From: Paucidesulfovibrio gracilis DSM 16080
GTDB taxonomy: Bacteria; Desulfobacterota; Desulfovibrionia; Desulfovibrionales; Desulfovibrionaceae
Assembly: GCF_900167125.1 (NCBI RefSeq)
Contig: NZ_FUYC01000006.1
Span: forward strand, 87,572-151,571
Length of the DNA stretch: 64,000 bases
Reading direction: 5' to 3'
Numbering within the stretch: position 1 is the first letter of the stretch; each line of letters starts with the position of its first letter. Below are positions 8,693 to 17,150 of the stretch, piece after piece. The translations under genes and the position numbers were made by a program. The notes below the pieces were generated by a model that had not been told where the DNA came from, searched no databases, and saw nothing but the letters and a program-made list of their open reading frames with translations.

Positions 8693-9394
8693 TCAGCCCG
8701 TCAATTGCGCCACGGTGTGGCCCAGGGCGGCAAGTGCTCCGCATATGTCCCAATCCTCGTTGCGACGCGATCCTACTTTGTTGGAAACGCAGCGCAATTC
8801 CAAAAACGGTAGCCCCGCGCATAAACAGCCGTAGGCCAGGGCGAATCCTTCCATGTTTTCCAGGTCCGCCGCATAGGTGCGTCGGAGCATGGCGGCCCGC
8901 TCCGAGGTCGTGGTCACACTGGAAACGCTCAAACTGGCGGCCTGCGGCCATTCGTCGTCCAAATGAAGACCCATGGCAAGCGCGGCCTCGTTCACGTCCA
9001 GGTCGATTCTGTCCCAGACCGCACCGCCGTCAGTGCCCACGTTGGAGTGTTGCGCAAAACCCAATCCTCTCGCGTCCGCCCCTTTTGGGGTCCATAGTCC
9101 GTATTCCGGCCAAATTTCACGGCGAACCAGCACGGCTTGCCGCAACGGGAGCATAACGGGATCAAACGAACCTGCAACCCCGATGTTAATCACCCCCGAA
9201 AGGTCCGGCAGGGAAACAGCCCGGCCCAAGGACCAAGCCGCATTGACCAGCCCCACGCCCGAAACCAAAAGATGCGCGTCCCGCCCGGCCACGGCATGGC
9301 CCACGGGAACACCCTGGGGGCAGTCCGGGAGCGGGCCGAAATCGCGCAACGCGGCCGAAAGCTCTTGGGACGTGGCAGCGGTGAATAAAAGCAT
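8693..9394 (-). CDS. mqnB: Futalosine hydrolase
   Basis: This cytoplasmic enzyme splits futalosine to dehypoxanthine futalosine and hypoxanthine in the futalosine route to menaquinone. The 233-residue protein has the nucleosidase fold typical of the MTA/SAH nucleosidase superfamily: a Gly-rich INIGVAGSF segment, the ENMEGFALAYGC motif that binds the ribosyl part, and a C-terminal CVSNKVGSR. These match MqnB better than MTA/SAH nucleosidase. The context of a polyprenyl synthase next door and menG nearby supports quinone synthesis. Start ATG with a purine-rich stretch upstream. Confidence 0.88.
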   Translation of the reverse strand: MLLFTAATSQELSAALRDFGPLPDCPQGVPVGHAVAGRDAHLLVSGVGLVNAAWSLGRAVSLPDLSGVINIGVAGSFDPVMLPLRQAVLVRREIWPEYGLWTPKGADARGLGFAQHSNVGTDGGAVWDRIDLDVNEAALAMGLHLDDEWPQAASLSVSSVTTTSERAAMLRRTYAADLENMEGFALAYGCLCAGLPFLELRCVSNKVGSRRNEDWDICGALAALGHTVAQLTG

Positions 9395-9650
9395 GCGCTG
9401 GTCTCTCTTCCCCCAAAATCTTTATCTGTCCCAGGCCATTGGCCTGTCGCGGGCCACCACCATGTTTTCGCCGTACGCAACATCGAAAAGTATCCCTTCC
9501 CTTCGTGCGGTTCGACCAGTCCGCTCCGCAGAGGTCTGGCCGGACCCTGACCCCGGCCGCGCCTAGTGCGGGACCGGGAAAAGGGATTTCAAAGGGCCGT
9601 GGACCCTTTGGCCGCCGCAGGCTTTTCCCCGTGGGGAATGAGCAGAATTG
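9395..9650 (-). other. Intergenic region, no gene seen
   Basis: No convincing coding region. It contains a 7-bp inverted repeat (9590-9596 with 9604-9610) downstream of the dehydrogenase gene on the minus strand, a possible weak terminator, but without a good T tract. Confidence 0.5.
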
Positions 9651-10973
9651 TTAGAGCCGCCAGTGCAAAAATCCGTGTTCTTTCAGTTCCTCGGGATCAA
9701 AGAATCCTTTCACGTCGATGATGATCGGCTGCTTCTGGTCCCGGAACCAGGATTTGATTTCCTGCAATTCCAGCTCGCGATAGGCGTCGTGGCTGACGCA
9801 GAGTACGAGGCAGTCCAGGTCGCGAAGCTCTTCCAGTTCCGAAAGATCAATGTCGTATTCGCGTTTGGCTTCGTCATGGTCGGCCATGGCGTCGTGGACG
9901 AGCATCCGGGCGCCGTATTCCTCGAACTCATGGACGATGTCCACGGCTTTGGTATTGCGCAGGTCGGGTACGTTTTCCTTAAAGGTGAGTCCGAGCATGC
10001 CGATGCGCGCATTTTTGATCTTTTTATCCGCGTTGATGAGCCATTTGATGGCGTTTTCCACGATGAATTTGCCCATGGTGTCGTTGATGCGCCGTCCAGC
10101 CAGGATGAGCTGGGGGTGCAGGCCCAGGGCTTGGGCCTTGAAGGTCAGGTAGTATGGGTCCACGCCGATGCAGTGGCCGCCCACCAGCCCGGGCCGAAAC
10201 GGAAGGAAGTTCCATTTGGTGCCGGCAGCCTCGAGCACGTTCAGGGTATCAATGCCCATGCGGTCAAAGATGGTGGCCAGTTCGTTCATGAGCGCGATAT
10301 TCAGGTCGCGCTGGGTGTTTTCAATGACTTTGGCGGCTTCGGCGGTCTTGATGTCTGCGGCGCGGTAGACGCCTGCCGTGACCACGCTTCCATAGAGTTC
10401 GGCGAGCAGATCGGTGGAGGCGTCGTTTTGGCCGGCAACCACTTTGACGATGGTCTGCAAGGTGTGCTCGCGGTCGCCGGGGTTGATGCGTTCCGGCGAA
10501 TAGCCCACAAAAAAGTCCTTGCCGCAGGTAAGGCCGGAATGTTCTTCCAGCAGAGGCACGCAGATGTCTTCGGTGAGACCGGGGTAGACCGTGGATTCGT
10601 AGACCACCACGGTACCGGGCTGAAGGTGCTGCCCCACGGTGGTGCTGGAGCCGCGCACGGGGCGCAGGTCCGGGCTGCGATGGTCGTCAATGGGCGTGGG
10701 TACGGCCACGATGATGACGCGGGCTTCGGCCAGATCCTCGGCCTGATGCGAGTAGCGTACTGTGGCGGATTGCAGGTCGTGCGGCAGCACTTCGTTGGTG
10801 CGGTCTTTGCCGTCCTGTAGTTCGCGGATGCGCTGCTCGCAGATGTCGAAGCCGATTACGTCGAAATGTCGGGACAGGGCCACGGCCAGGGGCAGGCCGA
10901 CGTAGCCCAGGCCGACCACGGCAATGGGCGCTTTCCGGGCTTTGAGTTCGTCAAAGGTGATCAAGGATGCCAT
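9651..10973 (-). CDS. UDP-sugar 6-dehydrogenase, TviB/WbpO type
   Basis: A 440-residue NAD-dependent nucleotide-sugar dehydrogenase of the UDP-Glc/GDP-Man dehydrogenase family, which oxidises C6 twice to a uronic acid. N-terminal Rossmann motif VVGLGYVGLPLA (about 19-30), a central helical domain, and the catalytic Cys in GLVGGHCIGVDPYY. The sequence pattern and length resemble the UDP-N-acetylhexosamine dehydrogenases (TviB, WbpO) more than UDP-glucose dehydrogenase; substrate is inferred. The ATG at 10973 follows GGAG. It is not adjacent to other polysaccharide genes here. It may supply a precursor for the surface-sugar locus at 43-55 kb or for another locus outside the window. Confidence 0.92.
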   Translation of the reverse strand: MASLITFDELKARKAPIAVVGLGYVGLPLAVALSRHFDVIGFDICEQRIRELQDGKDRTNEVLPHDLQSATVRYSHQAEDLAEARVIIVAVPTPIDDHRSPDLRPVRGSSTTVGQHLQPGTVVVYESTVYPGLTEDICVPLLEEHSGLTCGKDFFVGYSPERINPGDREHTLQTIVKVVAGQNDASTDLLAELYGSVVTAGVYRAADIKTAEAAKVIENTQRDLNIALMNELATIFDRMGIDTLNVLEAAGTKWNFLPFRPGLVGGHCIGVDPYYLTFKAQALGLHPQLILAGRRINDTMGKFIVENAIKWLINADKKIKNARIGMLGLTFKENVPDLRNTKAVDIVHEFEEYGARMLVHDAMADHDEAKREYDIDLSELEELRDLDCLVLCVSHDAYRELELQEIKSWFRDQKQPIIIDVKGFFDPEELKEHGFLHWRL

Positions 10974-11033
10974 GAGGGTGACTCCGGGTTATTGCGGATG
11001 GACAATCTGGCTCGGCCCGATTAGGGTTTGACC

Positions 11034-11231
11034 ATGCATATGGATTGGCAATTTCTTTTGGCAGCGTTGGGGCTGGCCCTGGCATTGGAGGGCGCGGCCT
11101 ATTTTCTCCTGGCCGAGCGACTGCCCCGCATGCTGGCCTTGCTCGCGGAGCAGGGACCGGGACTGTTGCGCGGCATGGGCCTGGCGGCCATGGTGCTCGG
11201 ACTGCTGACGGTCTATCTTGTGCGGGCATGA
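11034..11231 (+). CDS. DUF2065 family small membrane protein
   Basis: A 65-residue protein with two hydrophobic helices (about residues 6-24 and 45-62) joined by an ERLPRML segment. This is the layout and length of the DUF2065 (YjeT-like) family, whose function is unknown. The ATG at 11034 has AGGG about 9 nt upstream. It lies between the convergent menG gene and the divergent dehydrogenase gene and is the only plus-strand gene in the first 23 kb. Confidence 0.8.
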   Translation: MHMDWQFLLAALGLALALEGAAYFLLAERLPRMLALLAEQGPGLLRGMGLAAMVLGLLTVYLVRA

Positions 11232-11268
11232 GCCGCACGGCCATGCAGGGCTGGTGCGGAACATGGTG

Positions 11269-12021
11269 TTACTCGGTGGTGGCCGCTTTTTCCGCCACGT
11301 GAAGGAACACGATGCCCGAGCACAGCGGCAGGTGCGTGACCCGCGCAAAGCCTGCGTCGATCATTTCCTGTTCCAGGGTGCGTTCGTCCGGGAAGGCGCG
11401 GATGGTATCCGCCAGATAGCGGTACGCGGCCGCGTCGCCTGAGATGAGCCGACCAATGCCGGGCAGCACCCGGTTGAGATAAAAATTGTAGAGTCCTTTC
11501 CAGACCCTCCGGCTTCCGGTTCCGAATTCCAGTACGCAAAACCGCGCTCCGGGCTTGAGCACGCGCAAGACTTCGCCGTAGGCTTCGGCCCGGGGTTTGA
11601 TGTTGCGAATGCCAAAGGCGATGGTGGCGCCGTCCACGCTGTTTGCAGGCAGCGGCAGCCGTCGTCCGTCGGCCTGGACCGGATGGATGCGGCCCGTACG
11701 GGAGCCTTTGATTTTTTTTTCGGTGCCGCGTGCCAGCATGGGCAGGGCAAAGTCCAGGGAAAGGATGCTGTTTTCCGGGTAGCGGCGCAAAAGTTCCGTG
11801 GATACGTCCAGGGTTCCGGCAGCCAGGTCCAGAATGGGACCGTCGCCCACGGGCCTGACGAGCCGGGCCAGCCGGTAACGCCAGACGTAATCCTGCCCGA
11901 GGCTGAGCACATGGTTGAGCAGATCATACCATGGAGCGATGCGGCCGAACATGTCGGCCACCTTGCGGCCATGAGACGATTCCTCCCCGTTTTGTGGGGG
12001 GTAAGCGCGGGTCTGGTCCAT
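11269..12021 (-). CDS. ubiE: Demethylmenaquinone methyltransferase
   Basis: A 250-residue SAM-dependent C-methyltransferase for the last step of menaquinone synthesis. Class I Rossmann fold with motif I LDLAAGTLDVS (about 64-74), the family signature AFGIRNIKPR, and the VLKPGARFCVLEFG segment. The N-terminal MFGRIAPWYDLLNHVLS is characteristic of the UbiE/MenG family. It begins 2 nt after the stop of the small upstream gene, so the two are translated as a pair. With mqnB and the polyprenyl synthase it indicates a local set of quinone genes. Confidence 0.95.
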   Translation of the reverse strand: MDQTRAYPPQNGEESSHGRKVADMFGRIAPWYDLLNHVLSLGQDYVWRYRLARLVRPVGDGPILDLAAGTLDVSTELLRRYPENSILSLDFALPMLARGTEKKIKGSRTGRIHPVQADGRRLPLPANSVDGATIAFGIRNIKPRAEAYGEVLRVLKPGARFCVLEFGTGSRRVWKGLYNFYLNRVLPGIGRLISGDAAAYRYLADTIRAFPDERTLEQEMIDAGFARVTHLPLCSGIVFLHVAEKAATTE

Positions 12022-12023
12022 GG

Positions 12024-12191
12024 TCAGGATTGCTCTTGTTCGTCGTCGTACTGGTCCACTGTCCGGCGTACCGCGTTGTAAATTTCTTCAAAATGCTCGC
12101 CGAAATTTCCCGGTGAGATGCGTCCCACCTCGATGAACTTGATGACCACTTCTTTGGCCACTTGCAGCACATTCTTGTCGAGTTTTTCCAT
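12024..12191 (-). CDS. Small conserved hypothetical protein
   Basis: A 55-residue, probably helical protein (MEKLDKNVLQVAKEVVIKF at the start, an acidic DDEQEQ tail). The ATG at 12191 has GGAGG at ideal spacing. It sits directly upstream of and almost touching ubiE, so it shares its transcript. I do not recognise a functional family. It has no signal peptide or membrane segment. Confidence 0.7.
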   Translation of the reverse strand: MEKLDKNVLQVAKEVVIKFIEVGRISPGNFGEHFEEIYNAVRRTVDQYDDEQEQS

Positions 12192-12361
12192 GTCGCCTCC
12201 GTGGGGTCGGGTTGGAAAACCCGCCCGGTGGGAAATGGTCCTGACCGAAGTGATCAAGAGCGCCGGGCGGGAAAAGCAGAAAGGAACCGAAAGGCCCCTT
12301 CCATGTTTTGGGGCTTCGTATCATGAGCCGCCCTGTTTCGTCGAGCGTTGGGAAGGGCGGT

Positions 12362-12395
12362 AAAAAGGCGCCCGCCGGGAGGTCCGGGGACGCCT
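12362..12395 (-). terminator. Terminator after the acidic protein gene
   Basis: A GC-rich stem (AGGCG with CGCCT as outer pairs, 12366-12370 and 12391-12395, with further inner pairing) is followed by five T on the minus strand. Confidence 0.65.
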
Positions 12396-12424
12396 GAAAC
12401 AGCATGATGTCGTGCCGGAGCGGG

Positions 12425-14551
12425 CTATTCGCCCAGCTCCTCGGCCAGAGCCTGAATTTCTTCACGGATGATGCGGGCCGCCTCTTGAGGCACGGTTTTG
12501 GCCACTTCATCGCGGATCATTTTTTCAATGGTGGCAAGGCGCTGTTCCAGAGCCTCAAAGCGTTGCAGCAATTGAGGATCCGGTCCGGGCGCGGTCTGGG
12601 GCTGACGCGACTCCGCATTGATTTCCCCCAGGAGATTGTTCACATTCACGGAAGGCGGAGTGGGCGCGGGGCGCTGGTCCCCGGTCAGCACAACGGCCAT
12701 GTCCGTGTTCAGGGGCGGTTCGGTGGCGGAACGTGCCGAATCTCCTTTGGAAGCAGCTTCGGAGACGTTCAGGTCGTCGAAATCGTCCAGGGCGGCCAGG
12801 TCGTCCAATTCGTCCAAGCCATCCAGATCATCGAGATCATCGTCCAGGGGCGGAAGGTCGTCATCCAGGTCGGAGACGTCGATGTCAACGCCATCAAGCA
12901 AGGACTCCACATCTTCCACTTCGTCGGCGTCGGAAAGATCGTCAGAAAGTTCGAAATCCGGTTCCGTAATGGGGGCTTCCGGGGAAGCCGGGGCTTGTTC
13001 GGCCGGTTCCGGGGTTTTGTCCTGCGGATCAGGCAGGGTGTCACCCATGTCTTCCACGGCTTCCTGAGCCTCATCCAGGGTCGCGTCCAAGAGCATTTCC
13101 ACATCCAGATCGTCAGCGGAAAGGGACTCGACCGCGTCCGTGGGAGTCGGGGAAGTGATTGGTTCTGTGGGATGAACCTCGGGCGGCTCTGAAGAAGGGG
13201 CACGGGGTTGGGCTTTAGCGGGCTTTGGCTCGCTCGGCTCCTGGGCTGCTGCGGCTTTGGGCTGTTCCGGTTCGAGTTGTTCTGGCTCGAGTTGTTCCGG
13301 CTCGGGCGTTGCCGCCGCATCCTCGGTGGTGTCCGGCATGGCGTCCAGGTCCAGCGGGTCTCCTGAACCGTCATCCAGGTCCACGGAAAGATCCTCGTCC
13401 AGGCCGTCGTCCAGATCGCTCATCAATTCGGCCAAGGCATCGGAATCCTGTTCGGCATGGGCCGTGGTGTCGGTTTCCGGTCCGGTCTCTGTCATGGAGT
13501 CCAGATCGAAATCCAGGTCCATGTCCAGGTCGTCGGATTGTGGTGCATCGGCTGGAGCGGACTGCGGCGCAGCCTGCACCTCGGGAGTTTCCGGTTCGGC
13601 TGGCTGCGGCGCTTCGGACACGGCGGCAGCTTCGGGTGCCTCTTCGTCATCTTCCATCAGGAGCAGGTCGTCCAACTCCAAAATTTCTTCATCCTCGCCC
13701 ACCGCGTCATCCGAAAGTTCGACGGCCGAGGGTTCTGCGGAGCCTGTTTGCTCTTCCGGTTCTCCGGGTTCGTCAAGCAGGTCGTCCAGATCCAGTTCTG
13801 AAAGATCATCCTCTGCAGCCTGGGAAGGCACGTCTTCCGTGTCGTCGTCGGCCAGCAATACCTCGTCCAACAGCAGGTCCACATCATCGGCGGGTTCGTC
13901 GGAGCCGGAAGATGCGGGCGTTTCGTCCGCCATGGGCTGATTGTCCGCGCTGTCCGTTTCGAGCAGGTCGTCCAGGAGCAGTTGATCCTCGTCGTCCTCC
14001 AAGGGGGCGGAAGCAGCGGCAGGGGAGCCATGGTCTGGCGAATCGGAATCTTCGGAGAGAGGCTCGGCGTCCGGGGGCTGTGTGAACGCTTCTTCCAGCA
14101 GCAGCGGTTCGTCGTCCGATTCAAGGGCATCGTCCAGAAGCAGGGCGTCGTCGGTTGGGTCGGATTCTTCGTCCCCGTCGAGCATGTCGTCGAGGATCAG
14201 GGGGATGTCGTCATCCTGCTTGGTGGTTTGCCCCTGCACGTCTTCGGGGAGCAAGTCGTTGTCCTGATCGCCGTCGGCGATCATGTCGTCCAGAATCAAG
14301 GGAGCGTCGTCTTCGGATTCGGACTCGTCCACGGAAGAAACCAGATCCGGGAGTTCGTCCTCGGTGGGCGGAGCCAGTTGGTCGTCGTCCGCAGCCAGAT
14401 CTTCCGAAAAGAGTTCCTCAAGCTCCTGCTCAAAGGTCATGTCCACACTGGCGGCGTCCAGTCCGTCGGAATGCTCTTCCGCGTCCTCCACCAGTTCGGA
14501 CAATTCCAAAATGTCATCGGGTGACGAATGACCAGGAGTCGCCGGGGGCAT
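12425..14551 (-). CDS. Highly acidic repeat protein with C-terminal coiled coil
   Basis: A 708-residue protein rich in Asp, Glu, Ser and Pro. About ten copies of a short hydrophobic-acidic motif of the form (L/I)xLDD(L/M/A)(L/I) are scattered over the first 550 residues: PLILDDM, ALLLDDAL, QLLLDDLL, ELDLDDLLDE, ILELDDLLL and others. There is also a small EPEQL triplet repeat. The last 50 residues form a probable amphipathic coiled coil (LLQRFEALEQRLATIEKMI). There is no signal peptide or enzyme domain. Such repeated short motifs in a disordered acidic chain suggest a scaffold that presents many docking sites. I do not recognise a named family. The ATG at 14551 follows AGAGGGA. Confidence 0.85.
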   Translation of the reverse strand: MPPATPGHSSPDDILELSELVEDAEEHSDGLDAASVDMTFEQELEELFSEDLAADDDQLAPPTEDELPDLVSSVDESESEDDAPLILDDMIADGDQDNDLLPEDVQGQTTKQDDDIPLILDDMLDGDEESDPTDDALLLDDALESDDEPLLLEEAFTQPPDAEPLSEDSDSPDHGSPAAASAPLEDDEDQLLLDDLLETDSADNQPMADETPASSGSDEPADDVDLLLDEVLLADDDTEDVPSQAAEDDLSELDLDDLLDEPGEPEEQTGSAEPSAVELSDDAVGEDEEILELDDLLLMEDDEEAPEAAAVSEAPQPAEPETPEVQAAPQSAPADAPQSDDLDMDLDFDLDSMTETGPETDTTAHAEQDSDALAELMSDLDDGLDEDLSVDLDDGSGDPLDLDAMPDTTEDAAATPEPEQLEPEQLEPEQPKAAAAQEPSEPKPAKAQPRAPSSEPPEVHPTEPITSPTPTDAVESLSADDLDVEMLLDATLDEAQEAVEDMGDTLPDPQDKTPEPAEQAPASPEAPITEPDFELSDDLSDADEVEDVESLLDGVDIDVSDLDDDLPPLDDDLDDLDGLDELDDLAALDDFDDLNVSEAASKGDSARSATEPPLNTDMAVVLTGDQRPAPTPPSVNVNNLLGEINAESRQPQTAPGPDPQLLQRFEALEQRLATIEKMIRDEVAKTVPQEAARIIREEIQALAEELGE

Positions 14552-14579
14552 ACGCTATCCCTCTGATAAAACGTGGTTG

Positions 14580-14607
14580 AAAAAAAAGGGGGCTTATCAG
14601 CCCCCTT
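14580..14607 (-). terminator. Terminator after cytochrome c3
   Basis: A 7-bp GC stem (GGGGGCT with AGCCCCC, 4-nt loop, 14588-14605) is followed by eight T on the minus strand. It separates cytochrome c3 from the acidic protein gene. Confidence 0.9.
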
Positions 14608-14624
14608 GTACTCTTCAGGCCGTA

Positions 14625-15002
14625 CTACTTAGTGTGGCAATCGTTGCACTTGGTCGGGCCTTGCTTCATGGCCTTGTGGCAGCCGACGCAGGAGTGCTTG
14701 CTCTTCCGCGCATGCCAAGCGCTGTCGAAAGAATCGGGATTGCGCTTGTTTTCGCGGCTGATGTCGCTGTGACAGTTGGTGCACTTCATGTCGTCGCTCT
14801 CACCCATCTTGTGGTGACAGTCTTCGCACTTCAAATCGCCATGCACGCTGTGCGAGAACATCAGCGGGGCATACTTCATCTTGTCGCCGGGGAACTTGAT
14901 CTCGACATCCTCGGCCGGGGCATCGGCAGCCACGGCGATGGACAGCGTGAAGGCACCCATGAGGGCGACAGCCAAAAGTGTGATGAACAGAGTCCGTTTC
15001 AT
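14625..15002 (-). CDS. Tetraheme cytochrome c3
   Basis: A 125-residue periplasmic type I cytochrome c3, the usual electron acceptor of periplasmic hydrogenases in Desulfovibrio. A cleavable signal peptide ends around residue 25 (SIAVAADA). Four haem sites are CEDCHH, CTNCH, CVGCH and CNDCH, with axial His in FSHSVH and in WHARKSKH. All four sites have the CXXCH spacing, whereas several known Desulfovibrio proteins use CX4CH at two sites. A paralogue lies at 27875-28291 and has one CX4CH site. A clear terminator follows. A TTGACA at 15080-15085 (minus) may be the -35 of its promoter, but I see no good -10. Confidence 0.95.
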   Translation of the reverse strand: MKRTLFITLLAVALMGAFTLSIAVAADAPAEDVEIKFPGDKMKYAPLMFSHSVHGDLKCEDCHHKMGESDDMKCTNCHSDISRENKRNPDSFDSAWHARKSKHSCVGCHKAMKQGPTKCNDCHTK

Positions 15003-15246
15003 TCTCCTATCTCCTCCTTTTCAACGATGAAAACCGTTACACTCTTCGAATGCCAGCGTTACTCCGAAGCATGGTCCCGTGTCAAGCGGAGGAGCGGTTT
15101 TCGAACGGCTCGTACCCGCACTATTATTGACTTTAACAGGTATTGGAGAAGAATGTCCAGCGTGTTGGGACACAAAGAAGCACTCGCATGAATATCAGGG
15201 GGCGTTACGGGATGTTCCCTCGCTTACTGTCTTGAATTTATATGTT

Positions 15247-16095
15247 TTATTTCCGTTCATCCACAAGGCTGTATTTCCCGGCATAGCCGCGGGGCGTGAG
15301 CATGCGCCCCCCTGAAACGCGGGTGGCGGAATTGCCCACGAGAACAACGGTCTGCATATCCACATCCTCGGGGTGAATCGCGTCCAGCGTGGTCACGGCA
15401 ACGCTCTGGCCCGGACGCATGGCCCGGCTCACGATGCCCACGGGCGTATTCGGATTGCGGTGGCGGGCAATGAGTTCCAGCGCCCGGGGCAGATGTGCTG
15501 TGCGGCGCTTGGAGCGCGGGTTATACAGGGCAATGACGAAATCCGCGCTGGCCGCTGCTTCCACCCGCCGTTCAATGAGCGGCCAGGGCGTGAGCAGATC
15601 CGAGAGGCTCACCGAGGCAAAGTCGTGCATCAAGGGCGCGCCCAGCAGGGCCGCAGCCGCACAGAGGGCCGGAACACCGGGCAGCACCTCCAGGCGTACC
15701 GAGTCCAGGGCGTTGCGCGTTTCCAGCAGTTCCAGCACCAACCCGGCCATGGCGTACACGCCCGGATCACCGCTGGAGACCACCACGGTTTCCCGGCCGG
15801 CCAGCGCGGCATCCACGGCCCGGCCAGCGCGTTCCACTTCGCCGGTCATGCCCGTGGAAATCACTTGCTTGCCTTCAAGCAATTCCGGCTCCAGCAGGCG
15901 GATATAGCCTTTGTAGCCCACAATGGTCTCGGCCCGGGCCAGGGCGTTGCACACGGCCGGAGTCAGGTGGTCCGGGTTTCCGGGACCGAGTCCGGCCACG
16001 ACGAGACCGCCACCGCCAGCGTGATGCGGTTGTTGTGGCGCTTGGGCAGAATCAGAGGACCGTTGTTCGCGCTCAGAATCGCGGCGGCTTCGCAT
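15247..16095 (-). CDS. cbiH: Precorrin-3B/cobalt-factor III C17-methyltransferase
   Basis: A 282-residue SAM-dependent tetrapyrrole methylase for ring contraction in cobalamin synthesis. After a basic, weakly conserved N-terminal extension (about 1-28) come the Gly-rich VVAGLGPGNPDHLTP, the VSSGDPGVYAM segment, and VLPGVPALCAAAALLGAPLMHDFASVSLSDLL. All of these are typical of CobJ/CbiH. The gene start lies inside cbiG, and the conserved VVAGLGPG part is itself encoded within the cbiG 3-prime end in another frame. With CbiG upstream, the anaerobic (early-cobalt) pathway is implied, so CbiH is the better name. Confidence 0.93.
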   Translation of the reverse strand: MRSRRDSEREQRSSDSAQAPQQPHHAGGGGLVVAGLGPGNPDHLTPAVCNALARAETIVGYKGYIRLLEPELLEGKQVISTGMTGEVERAGRAVDAALAGRETVVVSSGDPGVYAMAGLVLELLETRNALDSVRLEVLPGVPALCAAAALLGAPLMHDFASVSLSDLLTPWPLIERRVEAAASADFVIALYNPRSKRRTAHLPRALELIARHRNPNTPVGIVSRAMRPGQSVAVTTLDAIHPEDVDMQTVVLVGNSATRVSGGRMLTPRGYAGKYSLVDERK

Positions 16096-17069
16096 ACTGA
16101 AGGAACCCCCATATGCTGTTGTACCAGGGCGGAGGGGGTGGGCGTGGTCACACGGCTCAACCGGTCCGCTGGATAAAATTGTAGAGAAAGGCCGAGTGTG
16201 TCGGCGGCTTGCAGCAGCCCTGGCTCATCGGCTTTGGCTTCGATGCTGGAAAGGTCGGCCAGCGCCGGAATCGCAAGGCCGTGCTCCTGTACCGTGGTAC
16301 GAAGGAACGTCAATATTTCCTGGGCGGACGTTCCCCGGCGGCAGCCCAGCCCGGCGTGCAGGCAGGGCGGATGCAGGGCAAAGGCGTTTTGCGGGGGCGT
16401 TGTCCAGTGAATCCATACCCCTGGAACATTTGGGTTCCATGCCTCGGGCGTGCGGCAGGGGTGAAACCAATGGGACAGGGGACGCGTCCCCTGCTTGTGG
16501 CGGGAAAAAATATCCAGGGGATCGTACAGTTGCGGGGCTTCGCCTTCCAGCAACAGGGCGTTGACCGCTTTGATGCAGGGGATGTTGGAGGCACGAAGTT
16601 CCAGTTTCCGGGCCAGGTCATCCGGGGCGGGCAGTCCGGCGCAGTCCGTCCCCGTGGTGATCACGGCTTGCGCCCCGGTGAATTCGGCAATGCGCCGGGT
16701 CAGGGCATTGGCTCCGCCCAGATGCCCGGAAAGCAGACTGACGCAGTGTTTCCCGTTCTGGTCCAGCACCACCACGGCCGGGTCCGTGGCCTTGCTTCGA
16801 ACATGGGGAGCAATGGCGCGCACCGCGATGCCCGTGGCGCCGATGAACACATGGGCCGTGCGGGTGTGAAAAATCCGCTGCATGCATTCGTCCAGAGCGT
16901 CGAAGGTCTGCACCATGTCCAGGGCGGACGTGTCGGCATGGGCAGCCAGCCGTTGCGGCACCCACAGCTCCGCCTTCAAGAACCGGGCGAGTTCAAGGCC
17001 CAGGGGCATCCCAAGGCGGCTGAAGGCAAGGATCGCCGTGGAGGGTGGATTGGCAGCGGGTTCGGGCAT
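15963..17069 (-). CDS. cbiG: Cobalt-precorrin-5A hydrolase
   Basis: A 368-residue enzyme that opens the delta-lactone of cobalt-precorrin-5A in anaerobic cobalamin synthesis. The N-terminal region, central VFIGATGIAVRAIAPH and SLLSGHLGGANALTRRIAE segments and the C-terminal domain (GLGCRRGTSAQEIL, SIEAKADEPGLL, VCEAAAIL) all match CbiG. Its last 133 nt overlap cbiH in a different frame. It starts 81 nt after the stop of the 17151-19019 gene, so it may be expressed with that operon, although the functions differ. Confidence 0.93.
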   Translation of the reverse strand: MPEPAANPPSTAILAFSRLGMPLGLELARFLKAELWVPQRLAAHADTSALDMVQTFDALDECMQRIFHTRTAHVFIGATGIAVRAIAPHVRSKATDPAVVVLDQNGKHCVSLLSGHLGGANALTRRIAEFTGAQAVITTGTDCAGLPAPDDLARKLELRASNIPCIKAVNALLLEGEAPQLYDPLDIFSRHKQGTRPLSHWFHPCRTPEAWNPNVPGVWIHWTTPPQNAFALHPPCLHAGLGCRRGTSAQEILTFLRTTVQEHGLAIPALADLSSIEAKADEPGLLQAADTLGLSLQFYPADRLSRVTTPTPSALVQQHMGVPSVCEAAAILSANNGPLILPKRHNNRITLAVAVSSWPDSVPETRTT

Positions 17070-17150
17070 GATCGACCTATAGCGAATCCGGCCCGGTCCC
17101 GCCAGTGGCGGGAAAAGAGAGGACGCGGAACAGGGCGGCTTGAAAAAAGG

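Noticed and set aside
12404..14524. Plus-strand open frames opposite the acidic protein
   Set aside because: They read as Ser/Arg- or Gly/Val-rich mirror images of the Asp/Glu codons. The minus frame has the ribosome site and terminator.
15003..15246. A small gene between cytochrome c3 and cbiH
   Set aside because: The open frames there lack ribosome sites and natural composition. The stretch is better explained as the c3 promoter region.
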